This document shows positions 45,988 through 59,529 of a stretch of 64,000 bases of DNA, piece after piece. This DNA comes from Cladorhizidae sp. MBARI D1340-BT2 (taxonomy: Eukaryota; Porifera; Demospongiae; Poecilosclerida; Cladorhizidae), in NCBI GenBank assembly GCA_028752905.1, contig JAQNBH010000010.1:24488244-24552243 (forward strand), written 5' to 3'. The notes under the pieces are model-generated. The model was not told the DNA's origin. It ran no database searches and saw only the letters and a program-made list of their open reading frames with translations. The position numbers and the translations under genes are program-made. Each line of letters opens with the position of its first letter. Position 1 is the stretch's first letter.

Positions 45988-47531
45988 GGCCAGTATGGCC
46001 CATTTTTTTCTTCAAAAAACTCGCACCTCTTTCAAGGGCCATAATTCCTGAACTACACCCCCTATGCCAGTGATTTTATGCTCAAAAGATAGATCTCTCT
46101 TAGTGCTTCAAAACAACATTAAAAAAGTGAGTATAGGGTCTGTATACAGTGTGTGACATGCAGAAAAGCTGGGAAAAGTGAGAAAAATCAACCTTAAAAC
46201 CCTACAAAGCCTAGCTAAAAAAATAAAACAGCTATGGCTTCCAAAACTCTTGGTAATATTGCTTAGACACTAATGAGTGATTTGATAGAATTAAATAGTG
46301 CTTGCTAAGTGCACTACCAGCTGTACAATTGGCTGCGTGCCAGCGCTTTTAATTGTCACTAAGGACAGTTGTGAATAAACTTATAACTTGGAAGTGCTTA
46401 TAGCTACTACTTAACTAACTCTATTAAATCATAGAGCAAAGACAGAGCTATAAAATGATATATAATTAAGTAGGTACACACTAATTTTTCTTAGAGATAT
46501 CCTTCTTTGAAATTCAAAAAGGCTCTTTTTTTGGAAATGTGGGAAATCGCTGTTGAAGTTGGACTATATACTTTCAAGGGGAGACAATGGTATTTTTTAA
46601 TATATTTTTTTAAACTTGTGATTACAACTTTAGAGCTCCGTAGATTCTGCAACCTTCAAGGTATAGACTTGATATATAGCTCAAAAGATAGGTCTCTCTG
46701 TGTGCTCTCTTTTGATACTAAAATATGTTTCATAGGTATAACTTATAACTATAGGCAAGTTACTAGACCCTGAAGTGGAGGGACCTCAAAAACCTGCATC
46801 CCAAAGTCCCCATCCAGAATAACTCCAGATTGCTAAGTGCAAAAAAAATTGAAATTGTTACGAGTGGCTAGAGGAAGCCCTAGAGCATGCAATGACCTTT
46901 TTCATTAGGCGTTAAAAATTTATTACCTGGTCAAGCGCGCGGGTAGAAAATTGAGGGTGTTGCAATCAACGCCCTCAATTTTCCAATAAACGCCCTCAAT
47001 TTTCTACCCGCGCGCTTGACCAGGTAATAAATTTTTAACGCCTAATGAAAAAGGTCATTGCATGCTCTAGGGCTTCCTCTAGCCACTCGTACCAATTTAA
47101 TTTTTTTTGCACTTAGCAATCTGGAGTTATTCTGGATGGGGACTTTGGGATGCAGGTTTTTGAGGTCCCTCCACTTTAGGGTCTAGTAACTTGCCTATAG
47201 TTATACCTATGAAACATATTTTAGTATCAAAAGAGAGCACACAGAGAGACCTCTCTTCTGAGCTATATATCAAGTCCACACCATGAAGTTTGCAGAATCT
47301 ATGGAGCTCTAAAGGTGTAACCACAAGTAAAAATTAAATAAAAATAAAAAATGCCCTCCTTCAATTTTTCAGTTGAATGAAGTGTAGGCCTGGATAAAAT
47401 CCACCATAACTTGAGACTTGTGCTTCCTAATGTTTCCAAATTTGAAAGACAATTTGTACAGGTGTTTAGAAATTATATAAGCACACAAAAAAAAAAGGTC
47501 AAATATTGATGGAAAATGGGCCATACTGGCC
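45988..47531. mobile_element. TTAA element with long internal palindrome (family X, intact copy)
   Basis: The ends GGCCAGTATGGCCCAT are perfect inverted repeats of each other, flanked by TTAA (45,984-45,987 and 47,532-47,535). The sister units read AATATGCTTTAAGATTATTT here, the exact empty site. Length 1,544 bp. About half is a long palindrome (46,614-47,338). No transposase motif. It is the reference copy for the rearranged one at 6,880-9,737. Confidence 0.92.
46614..47338. repeat. Long palindrome, arms about 360 bp
   Basis: Left and right arms match in inverse order throughout. For example, TTAGAGCTCCGTAGATTCTG at 46,629 is matched by CAGAATCTATGGAGCTCTAA near 47,293. The similar small peptides read from both arms in opposite directions (KICFIGIT) are a consequence of this symmetry. 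The centre lies near 46,978. Confidence 0.9.
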
Positions 47532-50500
47532 TTAAGATTATTTACCTTTAAATCAGGTTTGTTGTTTCAAAACCCTAAAGCCCATTTAATGATAAATCTT
47601 AAAGTTTATTATGATGTAATCCAAAAGTAATTGTACAAAGTATTAATATAATTATGTTTATTTTAGTGTTCGAAGTTTTTGAAAGCTCAAGCATTGTACC
47701 GTCATCAAGTATGGGTGAGGCATTTTTAATTTTGCTATGACTGCAGAAAATTTAAACTATAAGGTGCTCTTATTCTTTTAAGGTCAAATATTCAAATATG
47801 CTTGAGGCCATAAGGGTTTATTTCACTTATCATATTTCTTTTAATTGTGAGCAGGCTAATTGAGCAGGCTATAATATTTTTATTTTAATATTTAACCTGT
47901 TGAAACCACAACTCTTGTGACTTCTCCATCTGAAGTTGATGCATTGTCGAAAGATTGAGACCAAATGTATTTATAACATTTGCATTACGACTGCAGAAAA
48001 TTTATGCAATTGCACTTTTTAGGTGAAGTATTCAAATATGCTTGAAAGAAACAAAAGAATCCTTAGTTTATTTCATTCTGACCATGCTAATTGAAATAAC
48101 ATTATTAACTGTTGTGGTTTTTTAGTTCTAATTTCTAATAATTTATATAATATTTTATCGACAGATACAACAACAATGTTAGTGCTGTCAATTTAATGTG
48201 CTGTCAATTTAATGTAAAAATTTACATACTCATTATTTAAATATGCTTTAAGCCTTTCACCACAAATGCTGCCCCATGGCAGCATCGGAAATTTTATGTT
48301 GCTGGCCAATGCCACCGTAGCGGCGGCATCAGTTTTTAAACTCTCCAGATCGAACTACACCATAGCTAGCTCCTACAGAGTCATAAAATATTGCACACAA
48401 CTCATTGGAAGTGTACTTTTCCATTTCTAGAGTCTAATAGGTAACAAAAATTGCTAATTTTGTGGACATTTTTGCCTTTTTGCCCCTCTAAAAGACCCTG
48501 CTGGTCTCCAGTGATGAATTCCCCCCCCAACAACAACATATTTTTGTAGCTTTGTATGTTTACTGACAACAAAAGTTCACTTAAATGCCTCCATGACATT
48601 TTTATGTAGATGTATCAAAATTGGCCAAAATTAATTCGGCAAAATCGAATGCATTTTGGGGTAAAAATACGGCAGCATAAGGGTTAAGATTTATCTTTCA
48701 ATCAGCTCTGCATTACCTTTAAATTTAATAATTGCAGTTATTATTTTTTGGTTTAATAATAATTTGCATATTTTAATTTCAATCTTACACCTGTTCCTAC
48801 CACAACTGTTGTAACTTCTCCATCTGAAGGTGATGCATTATCGACAGATGCAATTTTCATAACCAATACTTTAAGATTATTTACCTTTAAATCAGGTTTG
48901 TTGTTTCAAAACCCTAAAGCCTATTTAGTGATAAATCTTAAAGTTTATTGTTTATTATGATGTAATCCAAAAGTAATTGTACAAAGTATTAATATAATTA
49001 TGTTTATTTTAGTGTTCGAAGTTGTTGAAAGCTCAAGCATTGTACCTTCATCAAGTATGGGTGAGGCATTTTTAATTTTGATATGACTGCAGAAAATTTA
49101 AACTATAAGGTGCTCTTATTCTTTTACGGTCAAATATTCAAATATGTTTGAGGCCATAAGGGAAAGGGAATTCTTAGTTTATTTCACTTATCATATTTCT
49201 TATAATTGTGAGCAGGCTAATTGAGCAGGCTATAATATTTTTATTTTAATATTTAGCCTGTTGAAACCACAACTCTTGTGACTTATGACATTTGACTGCA
49301 GAAAATTTATGCAATTGCACTTTTTAGGTGAAGTATTCAAATATGCTTGGAGGAAATAAAAGAATCCTTAGTTTATTTCATTCTGACCATGCTAATTGAA
49401 ATAACATTATTAATTGTTGTGGTTTTTTAGTTCTAATTTCTAATAATTTATATAATATTTTATCGACAGATACAACAATAATGTTAGTGCTGTCAATTTA
49501 ATGTAACAATTTACATACCCATGATTTAATTATGCTTTAAGCCTTTCACCACAAATGCCGCCCCACGGCAGCATCGGAAATTTTATGTTGCTTGCCAATG
49601 CCACCGTAGAAGCAGCATCAGTTTTTAAACTGTTCAGATCGAACTACACCATAGCCAGCTCCTACAGAGTCATAAAATATTGCACACAACTCATTGGAAG
49701 TGCTACTTTTCCATTTCTAGAGTCTAATAGGTAACAAAAATTGCTAATTTTGTGCCTTTTTGCCCCTCTAAAAGACCCTGCTGGTCCCCAGTAATGAATT
49801 TCCCCCCCAACAACAACATGTTTTTGTAGCTTTGTATGTTTACTGACAAAAAAAAAGTTCACTTAATTGCCTCCATGACATTTTTATGCAGATGTATAAA
49901 AATTGGCCAAAATTAATTCGGCAAAATCGAATGCATTTTGGCGGAAAAATACGGCAGCATAAGGGTTAAGATTTATCTTTCAATCAGCTCTGCATTACCT
50001 TTAAATTTAATAATTGCAGTTATTATTTTTTGGTTTAATAATAATTTGCATATTTTAATTTCAATCTTACACCTGTTCCTACCACAACTGTTGTAACTTC
50101 TCCATCTGAAGGTGATGCATTATCGACAGATGCAATTTTCATAACCAATATGCTTTAAGATTATTTACCTTTAAATCAGGTTTGTTGTTTCAAAACCCTA
50201 AAAGCCCATTTAATGATAAATCTTAAAGTTTATTATGATGTAATCCAAAAGTAATTGTACAAAGTATTAATATAATTATGTTTATTTTAGTGTTCGAAGT
50301 TGTTGAAAGCTCAAGCATTGTACCTTCATCAAGTATGGGTGAGGCATTTTTAATTTTGCTATGACTGCAGAAAATTTAAACTATAAGGTGCTCTTATTCT
50401 TTTAAGGTCAAATATTCAAATATTCTTGAGGCCATAAGGGTTTATTTCACTTATCATATTTCTTTTAATTGTGAGCAGGCTAATTGAGCAGGCTATAATA

Positions 50501-51839
50501 TTTTAATTTTAATATTTAACCTGTTGAAACCACAACTCTTGTGACTTCTCCATCTGAAGTTGATGCATTGTCGAAAGATTGAGACCAAATGTATTTATAA
50601 CATTTGCATTACGACTGCAGAAAATTTATGCAATTGCACTTTTTAGGTGAAGTATTCAAATATGCTTGAAGGAAATAAAAGAATCCTTAGTTTATTTCAT
50701 TCTGACCATGCTAATTGAAATAACATTATTAATTGTTGTGGTTTTTTAGTTCTAATTTCTAATAATTTATATAGTATTTTATCGACAGATACAACAATAA
50801 TGTTAGTGCTGTCAATTTAATGTAACAATTTACATACCCATGATTTAATTATGCTTTAAGCCTTTCACCACAAATGCCGCCCCACGGCAGCATCGGAAAT
50901 TTTATGTTGCTTGCCAATGCCACCGTAGAAGCAGCATCAGTTTTTAAACTGTTCAGATCGAACTACACCATAGCCAGCTCCTACAGAGTCATAAAATATT
51001 GCACACAACTCATTGGAAGTGCTACTTTTCTATTTCTAGAGTCTAATAGGTAACAAAAATTGCTAATTTTGTGCCTTTTTGCCCCTCTAAAAGACCCTGC
51101 TGGTCCCCAGTAATGAATTTCCCCCCCAACAACAACATGTTTTTGTAGCTTTGTATGTTTACTGACAAAACAAAAGTTCACTTAATTGCCTCCATGACAT
51201 TTTTATGCAGATGTATAAAAATTGGCCAAAATTAATTCGGCAAAATCGAATGCATTTTGGCGGAAAAATACGGCAGCATAAGGGTTAAGATTTATCTTTC
51301 AATCAGCTCTGCATTACCTTTAAATTTAATAATTGCAGTTATTATTTTTTGGTTTAATAATAATTTGCATATTTTAATTTCAATCTTACACCTGTTCCTA
51401 CCACAACTGTTGTAACTTCTCCATCTGAAGGTGCTGCATTATCGACAGATGCAATTTTCATAACCAATATGCTTTAAGATTATTTACCTTTAAATCAGGT
51501 TTGTTGTTTCAAAACCCTAAAATACCATTTAATGATAAATCTTAAAGTTTATTATGATGTAATCCAAAAGTAATTGTACAAAGTATTAATATAATTATGT
51601 TTATTTTAGTGTTCGAAGTTGTTGAAAGCTCAAGCATTGTACCTTCATCAAGTATGGGTGAGGCATTTTTAATTTTGCTATGACTGCAGAAAATTTAAAC
51701 TATAAGGTGCTCTTATTCTTTTAAGGTCAAAATTCAAATATGCTTGAGGCCATAAGGGTTTATTTCACTTACCATATTTCTTTTAATTGTGAGCAGGCTA
51801 ATTGAGCAGGCTATAATATTTTTATTTTAATATTTAACC

Positions 51840-54120
51840 TGTTGAAACCACAACTCTTGTGACTTCTCCATCTGAAGTTGATGCATTGTCGACAGATTGA
51901 GACCAAATGTATTTATGACATTTGCATTACGACTGCAGAAAATTTATGCAATTGCACTTTTTAGGTGAAGTATTCAAATATGCTTGGAGGAAATAAAAGA
52001 ATCCTTAGTTTATTTCATTCTGACCATGCTAATTGAAATAACATTATTAACTGTTGTGGTTTTTTAGTTCTAATTTCCAATTACTTATATAATATTTTAT
52101 TGAGAGATACAACAATAATGTTAGTGCTGTCAATTTAATCTGCTGTCAATTTAATGTAAAAATTTACATACTCATTATTTAAATATGCTTTAAGCCTTTC
52201 ACCACAAATGCCGCCGCACGGCAGAATCGGAAATTTTATGTTGCTTGCCAATGCCACCGTAGCGGTGGCATCAGTTTTTAAACTCCAGATCGAACTACAC
52301 CATAGCTAGCTCATACAGAGTCATAAATATTGCACACAACTCATTGGAAATGCTACTTTTCCATTTCTAGAGTCTAATAGGTAACAAAAATTGCTAATTT
52401 TGTGGACATTTTTGCCTTTTTGCCCCTCTAAAAGACCCTGCTGGTCCCCAGTGATGAATTTCCCCCCCCAACAACATGTTATTGTAGCTTACTTACAACA
52501 AAAGTTCACTTAATTGATAACAATTGATTTTCTCTCCTCCGTGACATTTTTATGTAGTGTAGATGTATCAAAATTGGTATCAAAATTGGCCAAAATTAAT
52601 TCGGCAAAATCGAATGCATTTTGGGGAAAAAATACGGCAGCATAAGGGTTAAGATTTATCTTTCAATCAGCTTTGCATTACCTTTAAATTTAATAATTGC
52701 ATTTATTATTATAATAATTTGCATATTTTAATTTCAATCTCACACCTATTCCTACCACAACTGTTGTAACTACTCCATCTGAAGGTGACACATTATCGAC
52801 AGATGCAACAACAAGAATTTTAACAATTTTCATAACCAATATACTTAAAGATTATTTACCTTTAAATCAGGTTTGTTGTTCTAAAGCCCATTTAATGATA
52901 AATCTTAAAGTTTATTATGATGTAATCCAAAAGTAATTGTACAAAGTGTTAATATAATTATGTTTATTTTAGTATTCGAAGTTGTTGAAAGCTCAAGCAT
53001 TGTACCTTCATCAAGTATGGGTGAGGCATTTTTAATTTTGCTATGACTGCAGAAAATTTAAACTATAAGGTGCTCTTATTCTTTTAAGGTCAAATATTCA
53101 TATATGGTTGAGGCCATAAGGGTTTATTTCACTTATCATATTTCTTTTAATTGTGAGCAGGCTAATTGAGCAGGTTATAATATTTTAATTTTTATATTTA
53201 ACCTGTTGAAACCACAACTCTTGTGACTTATGACATTTGCATTACGACTGCAGAAAATTTATGCAATTGCACTTTTTAGTGAAGTATTCAAATATGCTTG
53301 GAGGAAATAAAAGAATCCTTAGTTTATTTCATTCTAACCATGCTAATTGAAATAACATGATTAATTGTTGTGGTTTTTTAGTTCTAATTTCTAATAATTT
53401 ATATAATATTTTATCGACAGATACAACAATAATGTTAGTGCTGTCAATTTAATGTAACAATTTACATACCCATGATTTAATTATGCTTTAAGCCTTTCAC
53501 CACAAATGCCGCCCCACGGCAGCATCGGAAATTTTATGTTGCTTGCCAATGCCACCGTAGAAGCAGCATCAGTTTTTAAACTGTTCAGATCGAACTACAC
53601 CATAGCCAGCTCCTACAGAGTCATAAAATATTGCACACAACTCATTGGAAGTGCTACTTTTCCATTTCTAGAGTCTAATAGGTAACAAAAATTACTAATT
53701 TTGTGGACATTTTTGACTTTTTGCCCCTCTAATAGACCCTGCTGGTCTCCAGTAATGAATTGCCCCCCCACCAACAACATGTTTTTGTAGCTTTGTATGT
53801 TTACTTACAACAAAATTTCACTTAATTACCTCCATGACATTTTTATGTAGATGTATCAAAATTGGCCAAAATTAATTCGGCAAAATCGAATGCATTTTGG
53901 GGGGAAATACGGAAGCATAAAGGTTTAGATTTATCTTTCAATCAGCTCTGCATTACCTTTAAATTAAATAATTGCAGTTATTATTTTTTGGTTTAATAGT
54001 AATTTGCATATTTTAATTTCAATCTTACACCTGTTCCTACCACAACTGTTGTAACTTCTCCATCTGAAGGTGCTGCATTATCGACAGATGCAATTTTCAT
54101 AACCAATATGCTTTAAGATT
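51840..54120 (+). repeat. Multi-unit block duplicated within the array (with 55,800-58,250)
   Basis: Rare variants recur at a distance of about 3.96 kb, i.e. three units: TTTCCAATTACTTATATAAT with TTGAGAGATAC at 52,073 and 56,035, and the AGAAGCAGCATCAG/CATAGCCAGCTCC variant at 53,560 and 57,685. The later block also contains the 165-base insertion at 56,435. Confidence 0.8.
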
Positions 54121-56434
54121 ATTTACCTTTAAATCAGGTTTGTTGTTTCAAAACCCTAAAATACCATTTAATGATAAATCTTAAAGTTTATTATGATGTA
54201 ATCCAAAAGTAATTGTACAAAGTATTAATATAATTATGTTTATTTTAGTGTTCGAAGTTGTTGAAAGCTCAAGCATTGTACCTTCATCAAGTATGGGTGA
54301 GGCATTTTTAATTTTGCTATGACTGCAGAAAATTTAAACTATAAGGTGCTCTTATTCTTTTAAGGTCAAATATTCAAATATTCTTGAGGCCATAAGGGTT
54401 TATTTCACTTATCATATTTCTTTTAATTGTGAGCAGGCTAATTGAGCAGGCTATAATATTTTTATTTTAATATTTAACCTGTTGAAACCACAACTCTTGT
54501 GACTTCTCCATCTGAAGTTGATGCATTGTCGAAAGATTGAGACCAAATGTATTTATAACATTTGCATTACGACTGCAGAAAATTTATGCAATTGCACTTT
54601 TTAGGTGAAGTATTCAAATATGCTTGAAGGAAATAAAAGAATCCTTAGTTTATTTCATTCTGACCATGCTAATTGAAATAACATTATTAACTGTTGTGGT
54701 TTTTTAGTTCTAATTTCTAATAACTTATATAATATTTTATCGACAGATACAACAATAATGTTAGTGCTGTCAATTTAATGTGCTGTCAATTTAATGTAAA
54801 AATTTACATACTCATTATTTAAATATACTTTAAGCCTTTCACCACAAATGCCGCAGCATCGGAAATTTTATGTTGCTTGCCAGTGCCATGGCATCAGTTT
54901 TTAAACTCTCCAGATCGAACTACACCATAGCTAGCTCCTACAGAGTCATAAAATATTGCACACAACTCATTGGAAGTGTACTTTCCCATTTCTAGAGTCT
55001 AATAGATAACAAAAATTGCTAATTTTGTGGACATTTTTGCCTTTTTGCCCCTCTAAAAGACCCTGCTGGTCTCCAGTGATGAATTTCCCCCCCAACAACA
55101 TCTTTTTGTAGCTTTGTATGTTTACTGACAACAAAAGTTCACTTAAATGCCTCCATGACATTTTTATGTAGATGTATCAAAATTGGCCAAAATTAATTCG
55201 GCAAAATCGAATGCATTTTGGGGGAAAAATACGGCAGCATAAGGGTTAAGATTTATCTTTCAATCAGCTCTGCATTACCTTTAAATTTAATAATTGCAGT
55301 TATTATTTTTTGGTTTAATAATAATTTGCATATTTTAATTTCAATCTTACACCTGTTCCTACCACAACTGTTGTAACTTCTCCATCTGAAGGTGCTGCAT
55401 TATCGACAGATGCAATTTTCATAACCAATATGCTTTAAGATTATTTACCTTTAAATCAGGTTTGTTGTTTCAAAACCCTAAAGCCTATTTAGTGATAAAT
55501 CTTAAAAGTTTATTATGATGTAATCCAAAAGTAATTGTACAAAGTATTAATATAATTATTTTTATTTTAGTGTTCGAAGTTGTTGAAAGCTCAAGCGTTG
55601 TACCTTCATCAAGTATGGGTGAGGCATTTTTAATTTTGCTATGACTGCAGAATATTTAAACTATAAGGTGCTCTTATTCTTTTAAGGTCAAAATTCAAAT
55701 ATGCTTGAGGCCATAAGGGTTTATTTCACTTACCATATTTCTTTTAATTGTGAGCAGGCTAATTGAGCAGGCTATAATATTTTTATTTTAATATTTAACC
55801 TGTTGAAACCACAACTCTTGTGACTTCTCCATCTGAAGTTGATGCATTGTCGACAGATTGAGACCAAATGTATTTATGACATTTGCATTACGACTGCAGA
55901 AAATTTATGCAATTGCACTTTTTATGAAGTATTCAAATATGCTTGGAGGAAATAAAAGAATCCTTAGTTTATTTCATTCTGACCATGCTAATTGAAATAA
56001 CATTATTAACTGTTGTGGTTTTTTAGTTCTAATTTCCAATTACTTATATAATATTTTATTGAGAGATACAACAATAATGTTAGTGCTGTCAATTTAATCT
56101 GCTGTCAATTTAATGTAAAAATTTACATACTCATTATTTAAATATGCTTTAAGCCTTTCACCACAAATGCCGCCGCACGGCAGAATCGGAAATTTTATGT
56201 TGCTTGCCAATGCCACCGTAGCGGTGGCATCAGTTTTTAAACTCCAGATCGAACTACACCATAGCTAGCTCCTACAGAGTCATAAATATTGCACACAACT
56301 CATTGGAAATGCTACTTTTCCATTTCTAGAGTCTAATAGGTAACAAAAATTGCTAATTTTGTGGACATTTTTGCCTTTTTGCCCCTCTAAAAGACCCTGC
56401 TGGTCCCCAGTGATGAATTTCCCCCCCCAACAAC

Positions 56435-56600
56435 TCTTCCCTCTTGCTTGGATTTCCTGCTACTGTAGATCTTCAGTTGAATATGTAGCCACTAGACATC
56501 ATATATTGATAATATTGTCAATGGTTGTTGATAATAATGCTGATGGTGTTGATAATGATGTTAATGGTGTTGATAATGATGTTGATGGTGTTGATAGTGA
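56435..56600. repeat. Insertion of about 165 bp in one array unit
   Basis: Other units read CCCCAACAACATGTTATTGT without interruption (e.g. 52,466-52,485). Here TCTTCCCTCTTGCTTGG and following bases intervene, ending in three to four copies of a GTTGATAATGATGTTGATGG-type repeat. Origin unknown. Confidence 0.85.
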
Positions 56601-59529
56601 CATGTTATTGTAGCTTACTTACAACAAAAGTTCACTTAATTGATAACAATTGATTTTCTCTCCTCCGTGACATTTTTATGTAGTGTAGATGTATCAAAAT
56701 TGGTATCAAAATTGGCCAAAATTAATTCGGCAAAATCGAATGCATTTTGGGGGAAAAATACGGCAGCATAAGGTTTAAGATTTATCTTTCAATCAGCTCT
56801 GCATTACCTTTAAATTTAATAATTGCAGTTATTATTTTTTGGTTTAATAATAATTTGCATATTTTAATTTCAATCTTACACCTGTTCCTACCACAACTGT
56901 TGTAACTTCTCCATCTGAAGGTGCTGCATTATCGACAGATGCAATTTTCATAACCAATATGCTTTAAGATTATTTACCTTTAAATCAGGTTTGTTGTTTC
57001 AAAACCCTAAAGCCTATTTAGTGATAAATCTTAAAAGTTTATTATGATGTAATCCAAAAGTAATTGTACAAAGTATTAATATAATTATGTTTATTTTAGT
57101 GTTCCAAGTTGTTGAAAGCTCAAGCGTTGTACCTTCATCAAGTATGGGTGAGGCATTTTTAATTTTTATGACTGCAGAAAATTTAAACTATAAGGTGCTC
57201 TTATTCTTTTAAGGTCAAATATTCAACTATGTTTGAGGCCATAAGGGAATTCTTAGTTTATTTCACTTATCATATTTCTTTTAATTGTGAGCAGGCTAAT
57301 TGAGCAGGCTATAATATTTTAATTTTAATATTTAACCTGTTGAAACCACAATCTTGTGACTTGTGACATTTGCATTACGACTGCAGAAAATTTATGCACT
57401 TGCACTTTTTAGGTGAAGTATTCAAATATGCTTGGAGGAAATAAAAGAATCCTTAATTCTGACCATGCTAATTGAAATAACATTATTAATTGTTGTGGTT
57501 TTTTAGTTCTAATTTCTAATAATTTATATAATATTTTATCGACAGATACAACAATAATGTTAGTGCTGTCAATTTAATGTAACAATTTACATACCCATGA
57601 TTTAATTATGCTTTAAGCCTTTCACCACAAATGCCGCCCCACGGCAGCATCGGAAATTTTATGTTGCTTGCCAATGCCACCGTAGAAGCAGCATCAGTTT
57701 TTAAACTGTTCAGATCGAACTACACCATAGCCAGCTCCTACAGAGTCATAAAATATTGCACACAACTCATTGGAAGTGCTACTTTTCCATTTCTAGAGTC
57801 TAATAGGTAACAAAAATTACTAATTTTGTGGACATTTTTGACTTTTTGCCCCTCTAATAGACCCTGCTGGTCTCCAGTAATGAATTGCCCCCCCACCAAC
57901 AACATGTTTTTGTAGCTTTGTATGTTTACTTACAACAAAATTTCACTTAATTACCTCCATGACATTTTTATGTAGATGTATCAAAATTGGCCAAAATTAA
58001 TTCGGCAAAATCGAATGCATTTTGGGGGAAATACGGAAGCATAAAGGTTTAGATTTATCTTTCAATCAGCTCTGCATTACCTTTAAATTAAATAATTGCA
58101 GTTATTATTTTTTGGTTTAATAGTAATTTGCATATTTTAATTTCAATCTTACACCTGTTCCTACCACAACTGTTGTAACTTCTCCATCTGAAGGTGACGC
58201 ATTATCGACAGATGCAATTTTCCATAACCAATATGCTTTAAGATTATTTACCTTTAAATCAGGTTTGTTGTTTCAAAACCCTAAAGCCCATTTAATGATA
58301 AATCTTAAAGTTTATTATGATGTAATCCAAAAGTAATTGTACAAAGTGTTAATATAATTATGTTTATTTTAGTGTTCGAAGTTGTTGAAAGCTCAAGCGT
58401 TGTACCTTCATCAAGTATGGGTGAGGCATTTTTAATTTTGCTATGACTGCAGAATATTTAAACTATAAGGTGCTCTTATTCTTTTAAGGTCAAATATTCA
58501 AATATGCTTGAGGCCATAAGGGTTTATTTCACTTATCATATTTCTTTTAATAGTGAGCAGGCTAATTGAGCAGGCTATAATATTTTAATTTTAATATTTA
58601 ACCTGTTGAAACCACAACTCTTGTGACTTCTCCATCTGAAGTTGATGTTATTTCATTCTGACCATGCTAATTGAAATAACATTATTAACTGTTGTGGTTT
58701 TTTAGTTCTAATTTCCAATAACTTATATAATATTTTATCGACAGATACAACAATAATGTTAGTGCTGTCAATTTAATGTAACAATTTACATACCCATTAT
58801 TTAAAAATGCTTTAAGCCTTTCACCACAAATGCCGCCCCACGGCAGCATCGGAAATTTTATGTTGCTTGCCAATGCCACCGTAGCAGCGGCATCAGTTTT
58901 TAAACTCTTCAGATCGAACTACACCATAGCTAGCTCCTACAGAGTCATAAAATATTGCACACCACTCATTGGAAGTGCTACTTTTCCATTTCTAGAGTCT
59001 AATAGGTAACAAAAATTGCTAATTTTGTGCCTTTTTGCCCCTCTAAAAGACCCTGCTGGTCCCCAGTAATGAATTTCCCCCCCAACAACAACATGTTTTT
59101 GTAGCTTTGTATGTTTACTGACAACAAAAGTTCACTTAATTGATAACAATTGAACAATTGATTTTCTCTCGTCCATGACATTTTTATGTAGATGTATCAA
59201 AATTGGCCAAAATTAATTTGGCAAAATCGAATGCATTTTGGGGAAAAAATACGGCAGCATAAGGGTTAAGATTTATCTTTCAATCAGCACTGCATTACCT
59301 TTAAATTTCATAATTGCAGTTATTATTTTTTGGTTTAATAATAATTTGCATATTTTAATTTCAATCTTACACCTGTTCCTACCACAACTGTTGTAACTTC
59401 TCCATCTGAAGGTGATGCATTATCGACAGATGCAATTTTCATAACCAATATGCTTTAAGATTATTTACCTTTAAATCAGGTTTGTTGTTTCAAAACCCTA
59501 AAGCCTATTTAGTGATAAATCTTAAAAGT

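Noticed and set aside
46507..47324. Small proteins with KICFIGIT read from both strands of family X
   Set aside because: The two are mirror images through the palindrome, and frames shift between copies, so coding is not supported.
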